DNA from: Bacteroidales bacterium
Lineage (GTDB): Bacteria; Bacteroidota; Bacteroidia; Bacteroidales; UBA7960
Direction: 5' to 3'
Length of the DNA stretch: 15,828 nt
Assembly (NCBI GenBank): GCA_007123065.1
Contig: SKSI01000103.1
Coordinates: forward strand, 1 to 15,828
The notes under the pieces are model-generated. The model saw only the letters and a program-made list of their open reading frames with translations, made no database searches and had not been told where the DNA came from. The position numbers were made by a program, and so were the translations under genes. Shown here piece after piece: positions 1 through 6,606 of this stretch; the first letter of the stretch is position 1, and each line of letters starts with the position of its first letter.

Positions 1-186
1 CCATTCACCCAATCAACCATTCACCCAATTAACAAATCACCCAATCACCCAATCAACCAATCATCCAATCAACCAATCACCCAATCAACCAATCATCCAA
101 TTAACAAATCACCCAATCACCCAATCAACCAATCATCCAATCAACAAATCACCCAATCACCCATTCATCCAATCAACCAATCAACC
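1..186. repeat. 8-bp tandem repeat array (CCAATCAM units), running in from the left edge
   Basis: Bases 1-184 divide into 23 consecutive 8-mers with no insertion or deletion. The main forms are CCAATCAA, CCAATCAC and CCAATCAT; variants are CCATTCAC, CCATTCAT, CCAATTAA and CAAATCAC. The array is already in phase at base 1, so its left end lies outside the window. A higher-order period is visible: six units at 25-72 recur exactly at 97-144, a 72-bp shift. The plus strand has no G before position 200. On the minus strand, the direction of suf transcription, every unit contains a stop triplet (TGA or TAA). Because 8 is not a multiple of 3, these stops fall in all three frames. The array ends directly at the sufE stop codon. 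Its function is unknown; I do not recognise it as a mobile element or a CRISPR array. Confidence 0.95.
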
Positions 187-603
187 TTACCCCTTTATCG
201 CCAGTGCATACAATTTCATCTGCTTGATCATGTTTACGAGTCCGTTCGAGCGTGTTTGGGAAAGGTGTTCTTTCAAACCGATCTGGTCAATGAATGACAT
301 ATCGGCATCGATGATCTCTTCCGGTTTCTGGCCTGAAAGCACCCGGATGAGCAGTGCAACGATCCCCTTGGTGATCAGGGCATCGCTGTCGGCAACAAAA
401 AAGACTTTTCCATCCCTGTATTCGGCATGAAGCCAGACCTGGGCCTGGCAACCTTTGATAAGGTATTTTTCCTGTTTATACTTGTCGTCGATACCAGGAA
501 GCGATTTACCCATCTCAATGATGTAATTGTATTTATCCATCCAGTCATCAAACAACTCAAACTCCTCAATTATTTCTGTTTCTTTCTCTTTGATTGTGGC
601 CAT
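187..603 (-). CDS. sufE: SufE sulfur-acceptor protein, activator of cysteine desulfurase SufS
   Basis: SufE takes the persulfide sulfur from SufS and passes it to the SufBCD scaffold in the cytoplasm. The chosen start (ATG at 603) gives 138 aa, the usual family length. It puts the acceptor cysteine in KGCQAQVWL at residue 52, against Cys51 in E. coli SufE. The SDA.I.KG.. segment and the C-terminal SRSNGL motif typical of the family are also present. It is last in the suf operon, 41 nt after the sufS stop. A further in-frame ATG at 642, 2 nt after the sufS stop, would add a lysine-rich 13-residue N-terminus (MSKKKSYFIKTKR) and could allow translational coupling. I prefer 603 because it matches the family N-terminus. 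A still longer frame reaching 777 lies inside sufS and is rejected. The stop codon touches the tandem repeat array. Confidence 0.93.
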   Translation of the reverse strand: MATIKEKETEIIEEFELFDDWMDKYNYIIEMGKSLPGIDDKYKQEKYLIKGCQAQVWLHAEYRDGKVFFVADSDALITKGIVALLIRVLSGQKPEEIIDADMSFIDQIGLKEHLSQTRSNGLVNMIKQMKLYALAIKG

Positions 604-644
604 CCGCTTTGTTTTTATGAAGTATGATTTTTTTTTTGACATCT

Positions 645-1865
645 TTATCCGAACATATCCCTTACGGTTGACAGACCGTTCATCAGGATATCTATCTCCT
701 GTTTGGTATTGTATGCTGCAAAAGATATACGAACTGTTCCGGGGATGTTGAAATGGGTCATAATGGGTTGCGCGCAATGGTGTCCGGTACGCAAGGCAAT
801 GCCGAGTTTGTCAAGAACTGTGCCGGTGTCGTAAGGATGGATGTCATTAAACAGGAAAGAGACAACGGCACTTCTTTCAGGGGCTTCCCCGATAAAACGG
901 ATATTGTCCACCTGCTTAAGCCGATCCAGGGCATATCTGAGCAGTTCCTTTTCGTGGGCTGCAATGTTTTCTATACCTGTCTCCGATAGAAACAGGATGG
1001 CTGACTCCATCCCCAGTACATCGGCAACATTGGGTGTTCCGGCCTCAAACTTAAACGGAAGCTCGTTGTATGTCGTTTTTGTAAAACTCACCGAGCTGAT
1101 CATTTCACCGCCACCTTGCCATGGAGGCATTTCATTGAGCAGTTCTTCCTTTCCATAAAGAACCCCCACACCCATCGGGCCGTACATTTTGTGTCCTGAA
1201 AAACAATAAAAATCGCAATCCAGATCCTGCACGTCAACAGCCATATGCGGCGTAGCCTGTGCGCCATCGATCAAAACGGGGATGTTTTCGTGATGTGCCG
1301 TTTCAATGATCTTCTTAACCGGATTGATGGTGCCCAGGGCATTGCTTATGTGGGTCAGGGCAACCAGTTTGGTATGTTTGTTCAGCAACTTTTCAAAAGT
1401 ATCCATATCCAGTGTACCGTCTTCCCTCATAGGGATCACCCTGAGCTTTGCCTGATGTCTTTCACAAGCCATTTGCCAGGGTACGATGTTGGCGTGGTGT
1501 TCCATGGCAGAGATCAGGATCTCGTCACCGGACTTCAGATATTTCTGGCTGAAAGAGGCTGCAACAAGGTTGATTGCTTCGGTTGTGCCCCGTGTAAAGA
1601 TCACTTCGTGCGCGTAACGGGCATTGATATGGTGTTGTATCGTTTTACGCGCGTTTTCGTAGGCTTCTGTGGCCTGACTGCTTAGAAAATGTGCTCCCCG
1701 GTGGATGTTGCTGTTCTCGTTCTCATAATACCGGACAAGGCGATCCAGCACAACGCGGGGCTTTTGAGTCGTAGCGGCATTGTCAAGATACACCAGGGGA
1801 CGTTTGTTAACCTCCGTGCTCAGGATTGGAAACTGTTTGCGCAATATGTCAGGGTCGAAACTCAT
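645..1865 (-). CDS. sufS: SufS group II cysteine desulfurase
   Basis: This PLP enzyme converts L-cysteine to L-alanine and leaves a persulfide on its active-site cysteine, which SufE then accepts. The 406 aa equal the length of E. coli SufS. Visible motifs are the N-terminal YLDNAATTQKP (residues 27-37), NIHRGAH (53-59), TRGTTEAINLVA (91-102), SAMEHHANIVPW (119-130), LIDGAQATPH (198-207) and the PLP lysine in SGHKMYGP at Lys226. The catalytic cysteine in RTGHHCAQP is Cys364. Lys226 and Cys364 have the same numbers as in E. coli. The HHCAQP loop is the group II (SufS/CsdA) type, not the longer IscS loop. The gene starts 8 nt after the sufD stop, so the two are very probably co-transcribed and translationally linked. 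I see no anomaly. Confidence 0.97.
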   Translation of the reverse strand: MSFDPDILRKQFPILSTEVNKRPLVYLDNAATTQKPRVVLDRLVRYYENENSNIHRGAHFLSSQATEAYENARKTIQHHINARYAHEVIFTRGTTEAINLVAASFSQKYLKSGDEILISAMEHHANIVPWQMACERHQAKLRVIPMREDGTLDMDTFEKLLNKHTKLVALTHISNALGTINPVKKIIETAHHENIPVLIDGAQATPHMAVDVQDLDCDFYCFSGHKMYGPMGVGVLYGKEELLNEMPPWQGGGEMISSVSFTKTTYNELPFKFEAGTPNVADVLGMESAILFLSETGIENIAAHEKELLRYALDRLKQVDNIRFIGEAPERSAVVSFLFNDIHPYDTGTVLDKLGIALRTGHHCAQPIMTHFNIPGTVRISFAAYNTKQEIDILMNGLSTVRDMFG

Positions 1866-1873
1866 ACCAGGCG

Positions 1874-3280
1874 TTAGATTTTACTCATGTCAATGTTAAA
1901 TGCAGTTGGTTCTTTGCTGTTGCAGTGCAACATACACTGATCACAGATGGAAAGCTCTCCTTTCAGGCGTTTTTCGACCAGATGCTGTATCCGTTCCTGC
2001 AGTGCCTGGATGGAGATCTTTTGCACCACTTCGCCGGCGAATGCGATCATCATCAATTGCCTTGCCGTTCTTTCACACAAGCCTCTTGAGCGGAGATAGA
2101 ACATCGCTTCCGGATCCAGCTGGCCGACTGTAGCTCCGTGCGAGCATTTTACATCATCGGCATAGATCTCCAGGTGCGGCTGCGTGTTGGCTTTTGCGTC
2201 GTCAGTAAGCAGGATGTTTTTGTTGTTCTGATGTGCAACGGTATGTTGCGCGTGCCTCCTAACCATTACTTTTCCGGAAAAGACAGCCCTGGCCTCATCA
2301 TCCAGAATCCCTTTAAAGAGTTGGTTGCTGTAATTATCCGGTGCTATATGGTCGATGTATACCTGGTTGTCAACGTGTTGGTTGCTGTCAACAAGATAAA
2401 GGCCAAAATGTTCCGACCGGCAGTTCGGTTCCGGAAGGCTTACATCCAGAATATTCTTAGTGAAACCGCCATTCAGGGTGATCATGTTGCTGTAAACTGT
2501 GCTGGATTTCTTCTGTTGGATGAATGTGTTGGTGATGAGGGTGGAGTTTTTTCCTTTGTTTTGAATTTTGTAGTGATCTACTACGGCATTTTCTTCAACG
2601 AAAATTTCTGCCAGCGTATTGGTAAAGCTAACGTTGTGTGTCAGGGAATGGTCACAGTGTGCCAGGGTGACCTTGCTTCCTTTTCCGGCAATGATCAGGT
2701 GCCGGGGCTGTAAAAAGACCGGGTGGTCGGCATTGACAATGTTGATCAGTTGTATAGGTTTTTCAAGCTCAACACCATCAGGTACATAAATGAACAACCC
2801 ATCCTGGACAAAGGCCGTGTTTAGTGCTGCGAATTCATATTGATCTGTTTTGGCTGCTTTGCCAAAGTACTGATCAACCAGTTCCGGATACACCTCCATG
2901 GCTTTTGCCAGGCTGCCGATGATGGTGCCGTTCCCCAGTTTGGTCAGAGGCGCACTTTGGTAAACAAACCAACCGTTAAGCAAGGTAATACTAAACGTGT
3001 CGAGGTCATAGACATCGCAGGTGAAGATTTTCCCGACATCCATGCTGCGGCTTTGGTTGCTGAAATCAAAAACAAATTCAGTATTCAGCAATGGGGTAAG
3101 GTCTGTAAAACGCCAGTTTTCAAGTTGTTTGGTTGGAAAACCATTTTTTTTGAAGCGTGACAGCGCGTGTTGCCGGATTTGATTTACCAGGGGTGTGGCT
3201 TGTCCGGTTATGGACTTGCGTTCCTTCTGAAAGAGATCTGTCAGCCGGTCTTTATCAAGTGAAGAATATGTTGTATTCAT
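1874..3280 (-). CDS. sufD: SufD, subunit of the SufBC2D Fe-S cluster scaffold
   Basis: SufD pairs with SufB and two SufC ATPases to form the cytoplasmic Fe-S assembly scaffold. From the ATG at 3280 the protein has 468 aa. The SufB/SufD beta-helix core runs from about residue 150 to 420. The signature EIYADDVKCSHGATVGQLD (371-389) carries His381, the counterpart of E. coli SufD His360. NKNILLTDDA precedes it at 353-362. An in-frame GTG at 3289 exists, but an AAGAAG stretch about 9 nt upstream of the ATG supports 3280. The start is 25 nt after the sufC stop. The C-terminus is unusual to me: after VEKRLKGEL it continues with CDQCMLHC (C446, C449, C453), then a short tail ending at residue 468. 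This Cys-x2-Cys-x3-Cys cluster could bind metal or a cluster, or may simply be a Bacteroidota lineage feature. Confidence 0.95.
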   Translation of the reverse strand: MNTTYSSLDKDRLTDLFQKERKSITGQATPLVNQIRQHALSRFKKNGFPTKQLENWRFTDLTPLLNTEFVFDFSNQSRSMDVGKIFTCDVYDLDTFSITLLNGWFVYQSAPLTKLGNGTIIGSLAKAMEVYPELVDQYFGKAAKTDQYEFAALNTAFVQDGLFIYVPDGVELEKPIQLINIVNADHPVFLQPRHLIIAGKGSKVTLAHCDHSLTHNVSFTNTLAEIFVEENAVVDHYKIQNKGKNSTLITNTFIQQKKSSTVYSNMITLNGGFTKNILDVSLPEPNCRSEHFGLYLVDSNQHVDNQVYIDHIAPDNYSNQLFKGILDDEARAVFSGKVMVRRHAQHTVAHQNNKNILLTDDAKANTQPHLEIYADDVKCSHGATVGQLDPEAMFYLRSRGLCERTARQLMMIAFAGEVVQKISIQALQERIQHLVEKRLKGELSICDQCMLHCNSKEPTAFNIDMSKI

Positions 3281-3305
3281 TGGATTCACTTCTTAGGTTC
3301 ATGAA

Positions 3306-4064
3306 TTACACTCCGGCTGGAGCTTCCTTTTTTACCCAGTCGTAGCCTTTTTTCTCAAGCTCCAGCGCAAGATTCTTGTCCCCGCTTTTGATGATGCGTC
3401 CATCATATAACACATGGACAAAATCAGGTGTGATATAATCAAGCAGACGCTGGTAGTGCGTGATAACAATCGTTGCATTGTCGGGGCGTCGAAGCTTATT
3501 GACACCTTTGGCCACAACTTTTAGTGCGTCTATGTCCAGGCCGGAATCGGTTTCATCAAGAATGGCAAGGCGGGGCTCCAGCATCGCCATCTGGAAGATT
3601 TCGTTTTTTTTCTTTTCTCCTCCGGAGAAGCCTTCATTCACGGAACGGTTGGTCAGTTTCGACTGGATATCCACCATTTTTTTCTTTTCTTCCATCAGTT
3701 TTAGGAATTCAGCTCCTGTCAGGGGTTCAAGGCCCAGGTATTTCCGCTTCTCATTGATGGCTGTTCGCATGAAGTTGGCAATGCTCACGCCGGGTATTTC
3801 GACAGGGTATTGAAAGCCCAGGAAGATCCCTTCCCGTGCCCGTGTTTCGGCCGGCAAATCAAGGAGGTTTTTCCCCATGTAGGTAATGGTGCCCTCATCT
3901 ACGTCAAAAGTTTCGCGCCCGGCAATGACGCTTGCCAGGGTGCTTTTTCCTGACCCGTTAGGTCCCATAATAGCGTGTACCTCACCCTCTTTCACTTCAA
4001 GATTCAATCCACTGATAATGGTTTTCCCGTTGATGGATGCTGAAAGGTTCTTTATATTAAGCAT
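3306..4064 (-). CDS. sufC: SufC, ATPase of the SufBC2D Fe-S scaffold
   Basis: SufC is a soluble ABC-type ATPase that drives conformational change of SufB and SufD during Fe-S assembly. It is not a transporter subunit here. The 252 aa match the family. Motifs in order: Walker A GPNGSGKST (34-42), Q-loop with FQYPVEIPG (84-92), signature FSGGEKKKNEI (146-156), Walker B with D-loop LAILDETDSGLD (167-178) and switch histidine in ITHYQRLL (His203). The ETDSGLD and FSGGEKKKNE forms are specific for SufC among ABC ATPases. It lies between sufB (41-nt gap) and sufD (25-nt gap), so it belongs to the operon. The protein is intact and nothing is missing. Confidence 0.97.
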   Translation of the reverse strand: MLNIKNLSASINGKTIISGLNLEVKEGEVHAIMGPNGSGKSTLASVIAGRETFDVDEGTITYMGKNLLDLPAETRAREGIFLGFQYPVEIPGVSIANFMRTAINEKRKYLGLEPLTGAEFLKLMEEKKKMVDIQSKLTNRSVNEGFSGGEKKKNEIFQMAMLEPRLAILDETDSGLDIDALKVVAKGVNKLRRPDNATIVITHYQRLLDYITPDFVHVLYDGRIIKSGDKNLALELEKKGYDWVKKEAPAGV

Positions 4065-4105
4065 ATCTGCATTGATTAACGTTATTTTTCAATTGGTTGC
4101 TGTGT

Positions 4106-5554
4106 TTATCCAACGCTTCCTTCAAGACTGACAGACAACAGTTTTTGTGCTTCTACTGCGAACTCCATCGGGAGCTTTGACAATACCTCCTTGGCGTAGC
4201 CGTTGACGATCAGGCCGATGGCTCCCTCCATGTCGATACCTCTTTGCAGGCAATAAAAAAGCTGGTCTTCGGATATCTTGCTTGTGGTTGCCTCGTGTTC
4301 CACGATCGAGGTCCTGTTGCCCACGTCGAGATATGGGAAGGTGTGTGCACCACTCTGATCGCCCAGAAGCAAAGAGTCGCACTGTGAGAAATTGCGTGCA
4401 TTTTCCGCTTTTTTACTGGTTTTGACCAGTCCGCGATAGCTGTTGTTGCTTTGTCCGGCTGAGATTCCTTTGCTGATGATGGTGCTTCGGGTGTTTTTTC
4501 CAAGATGGATCATTTTGGTGCCGGTGTCAGCCTGCTGCTTGTTGTTGGTTACGGCTACAGAGTAAAACTCTCCGGTGCTGTTGTCACCCTTCAGGATCAG
4601 GCTCGGGTACTTCCAGGTAACTGCTGATCCTGTTTCAACCTGTGTCCAGGATATCTTTGAGTTGTCACCTTCGCAGATACCTCTTTTCGTTACGAAGTTA
4701 TAAACGCCCCCTTTTCCCTCTTTGTCGCCTGGCCACCAATTCTGAACCGTTGAATATTTTACTTCGGCATCCTTGTGGGCGATGATCTCAACAATGGCTG
4801 CATGCAGCTGGTTTTCATCACGGATAGGAGCGGTGCATCCTTCCATATAGCTGACATAGCTTCCCTCCTCGGCCACGATGAGTGTGCGTTCAAACTGTCC
4901 GGTGTTGGCCGCGTTGATCCGGAAATAGGTTGATAGTTCCAGCGGGCATTTAACTCCTTTTGGAATATAGGCGAATGAACCGTCACTAAAAACAGCAGAA
5001 TTCAGGGCGGCGAAAAAATTATCTGTATAAGGGACCACGGTGCCCATGTGTTTTTTGATCAGCTCCGGGTGTTTCTGTAAAGCTTCTGAGAAGGAGCAAA
5101 AGATCACGCCCTGTTCCTCGAGTGTTTTCTTAAAGGTGGAACCCACCGAAACACTGTCCATTACAGCATCAACAGCGACACCAGCAAGCGACTTTTGCTC
5201 GTCGAGTGGAATGCCGAGTTTTTCAAAGGTTTCTAAAAGTTCAGGATCGACCTCGTCTATGTTGTCGTATTTGGGCTTTTTGCGCGGGGCAGAATAGTAA
5301 ATCAGATCCTGGTAATTGATGGAGGGGTATTCCACGTGCGCCCATTCAGGCTCTTTAAGTGTTTGCCAGTGTCTGAACGCTTTCAGGCGGAACTCCAGCA
5401 TAAATTCCGGCTCATTCTTTTTTGCAGAAATGAAACGGATGGTGTCTTCCGTTAACCCCGGGGGAGCCTGGTCCATCTCAATATCAGTGTAAAAGCCGTA
5501 TTTATAGTCTGATCCGGTTACTTCCTGCAATATTTTGTTGTCGTCGTCTTTCAT
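4106..5554 (-). CDS. sufB: SufB, Fe-S cluster assembly scaffold
   Basis: SufB is the subunit on which the nascent Fe-S cluster is built from SufE-delivered sulfur. The 482 aa start at an ATG at 5554. The N-terminal region has the SufB-specific segment YKYGFYTDIE (17-26). The beta-helix core includes PKGVKCPLELSTYFRIN (198-214), EGCTAP (238-243), the SufB hallmark CEGDNSKISWTQVETGSAVTWKYPS (294-318, C294) and NFSQCDSLLLGD (388-399). Cys392 corresponds to the essential Cys405 of E. coli. The C-terminal ATTSKISEDQLFY segment (422-434) is also typical. It is first in the operon, with a Bacteroidota-type promoter match about 90 nt upstream. No regulator gene (iscR- or sufR-like) lies next to it. 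Confidence 0.97.
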   Translation of the reverse strand: MKDDDNKILQEVTGSDYKYGFYTDIEMDQAPPGLTEDTIRFISAKKNEPEFMLEFRLKAFRHWQTLKEPEWAHVEYPSINYQDLIYYSAPRKKPKYDNIDEVDPELLETFEKLGIPLDEQKSLAGVAVDAVMDSVSVGSTFKKTLEEQGVIFCSFSEALQKHPELIKKHMGTVVPYTDNFFAALNSAVFSDGSFAYIPKGVKCPLELSTYFRINAANTGQFERTLIVAEEGSYVSYMEGCTAPIRDENQLHAAIVEIIAHKDAEVKYSTVQNWWPGDKEGKGGVYNFVTKRGICEGDNSKISWTQVETGSAVTWKYPSLILKGDNSTGEFYSVAVTNNKQQADTGTKMIHLGKNTRSTIISKGISAGQSNNSYRGLVKTSKKAENARNFSQCDSLLLGDQSGAHTFPYLDVGNRTSIVEHEATTSKISEDQLFYCLQRGIDMEGAIGLIVNGYAKEVLSKLPMEFAVEAQKLLSVSLEGSVG

Positions 5555-5641
5555 AATCAGTTGCTATCTGTAAGCCAGGTGTCTTGTTTCTGTGGTTGAA
5601 CGTTCCCAAAAGCTTATTTGGAATTATTTTAAATTGCCGTG

Positions 5642-5672
5642 CAAAGATATGAAACCTTGCTTTCTTATTCAA
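5642..5672 (-). promoter_or_regulatory. Bacteroidota-type promoter of the suf operon
   Basis: On the minus strand TATCTTTG (5649-5642) matches the -7 consensus TAnnTTTG exactly. A -33 TTG lies at 5672-5670 with a 20-nt spacer. The -7 element continues as GCACGG. Transcription would begin near 5635, giving a leader of about 80 nt before sufB. I see no clear operator or riboswitch in the leader. The match is direct; promoter activity is inferred. Confidence 0.7.
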
Positions 5673-5776
5673 TGGGGTGCGATGTTTTTCATACAGAATA
5701 ACAAAGAGAAAGCCTTAATGTTTATGGCGTCTAATAGATTCTATATTCTGCTTATAAAGGGATTGCCCGGTATTGA

Positions 5777-5798
5777 CACTGCCCTGACAGGGCGGGTG
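5777..5798. repeat. Imperfect inverted repeat downstream of the response regulator gene
   Basis: GCCC (5781-5784) and GGGC (5790-5793) enclose TGACA. An outer CACT/GGTG arm extends the stem if one G is bulged (5794) and a T-G wobble is allowed. It lies about 70 nt after the response regulator stop. No uridine tract follows, so it is at best a weak or factor-dependent terminator or an RNA-stability hairpin. Confidence 0.35.
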
Positions 5799-5867
5799 TG
5801 CCTGAAGAGGTGTCCTAATGACAACAAGCCGGTAATTATTGATTGACCGCAGGGAAATGTGGAACTC

Positions 5868-6584
5868 TTAGCTTTGGTCGTTCTCCCCGGTCACCAAAAG
5901 CTTAAACCCTTTCCCGTGCACGTTGAGCAGCTCCACAGCCGGATCATCTTTCAGGTACTTGCGCAGCTTCGCGATGTATACATCCATGCTCCTGGCATTG
6001 AAGTAATTATCATCCAGCCAGATTTTTTTGAGCGCCTCCGATCTGTCCAGCACGTAATTTACCCTGTCGCAAAGCATTTTAAGGAGCTGGGCTTCTTTTG
6101 AAGTCAGTTTTTGTTCTTTGCCATCAATCTTAAGTATTTGTCTGGCATAGTCAAATTTGTATTTTCCAATCTGGAAGAATGTTTTTTCTGAATCTCCGGG
6201 TTTTTCGAAGTAGGTGCGGCGGTATATGGCATTGATCCGCAGCAGGAGTTCGTCCATGCTGAATGGCTTTGTCATGTAATCGTCCGCACCGATTTTCAAT
6301 CCTTCCAGAATATCTTCCTGCATGTTTTTGGCAGTCAGAAACAATATGGGCACCTTCGTGTCCACCTTCCGGATGTCTTTTGCAAGTGAGAAGCCATCTT
6401 TTACGGGCATCATCACATCAAGTACGCAAAAATTAAAACTTTGTTTGGTGAAGGCTTCATATGCCTCCTGACCGTCCGCGCAGAGTGTTGTTGGGAAACC
6501 CTTAGCTTCCAGATATGCTTTTAATATGGTACCGAGGTTGTGGTCGTCTTCGGCCAGCAGAATCTTGATTTGTGGCTTGTCCAT
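5868..6584 (-). CDS. OmpR/PhoB-family response regulator, RprY-like
   Basis: This is a cytoplasmic DNA-binding regulator of 238 aa, a normal size for the family. The receiver domain (residues about 6-120) has the acidic pair in AEDD (11-14), the phospho-acceptor Asp56 in VLDVMMP, Thr84 in FLTAKN and Lys106 in MTKPFS. The C-terminal winged helix (about 138-230) includes LTSKEAQLLKML, SMDVYIAKLRKYL and the wing NVHGKGFKL. It follows the kinase gene by 22 nt in the same operon and is very probably its partner. The overall form resembles RprY of Bacteroides and Porphyromonas. In the latter, RprY has been connected with oxidative stress, which would fit the sod and suf neighbours. The RprY assignment is moderate; the family assignment is firm. 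Repeated TGTTAA-like half-sites upstream of the kinase gene are candidate targets. Confidence 0.93.
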   Translation of the reverse strand: MDKPQIKILLAEDDHNLGTILKAYLEAKGFPTTLCADGQEAYEAFTKQSFNFCVLDVMMPVKDGFSLAKDIRKVDTKVPILFLTAKNMQEDILEGLKIGADDYMTKPFSMDELLLRINAIYRRTYFEKPGDSEKTFFQIGKYKFDYARQILKIDGKEQKLTSKEAQLLKMLCDRVNYVLDRSEALKKIWLDDNYFNARSMDVYIAKLRKYLKDDPAVELLNVHGKGFKLLVTGENDQS

Positions 6585-6606
6585 CGTGTCGTCGTTTTAT
6601 GTTCGT

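Larger units (their letters stand above)
5555..5867. other. Intergenic region between the response regulator gene and sufB
   Basis: This 313-nt gap lies between two minus-strand operons. It holds the suf promoter match at 5642-5672 and an imperfect inverted repeat at 5777-5798 (GCCC-TGACA-GGGC core with an outer CAC/GTG arm). That repeat could mark the 3' end of the two-component operon, but no T-run follows it on either strand. An 84-codon plus-strand frame (5592-5846) starts at GTG, crosses the promoter and has no recognisable family, so I do not call it. I see nothing else in the gap. Confidence 0.6.

Noticed and set aside
1..186. Possible protein-coding low-complexity reading frames on the plus strand of the repeat
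   Set aside because: The absence of G leaves two frames open, but this follows from the repeat composition. There is no start signal and no known family, so it is not a gene.
1..186. CRISPR array
   Set aside because: The units are contiguous 8-mers with no unique spacers and no long direct repeats, and no cas genes are nearby.
604..777. N-terminal extension of sufE to an upstream start at 777
   Set aside because: The added 45 to 58 residues overlap the 3' end of sufS in another frame and are unlike the SufE family, whose usual start is near ATG 603.
2138..2713. 191-codon plus-strand frame antisense to sufD
   Set aside because: It lies entirely within well-conserved sufD and shows no recognisable motif, so it is a shadow frame.
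5592..5846. 84-codon plus-strand frame in the gap upstream of sufB
   Set aside because: It starts with GTG, crosses the better supported suf promoter, and has no recognisable domain.
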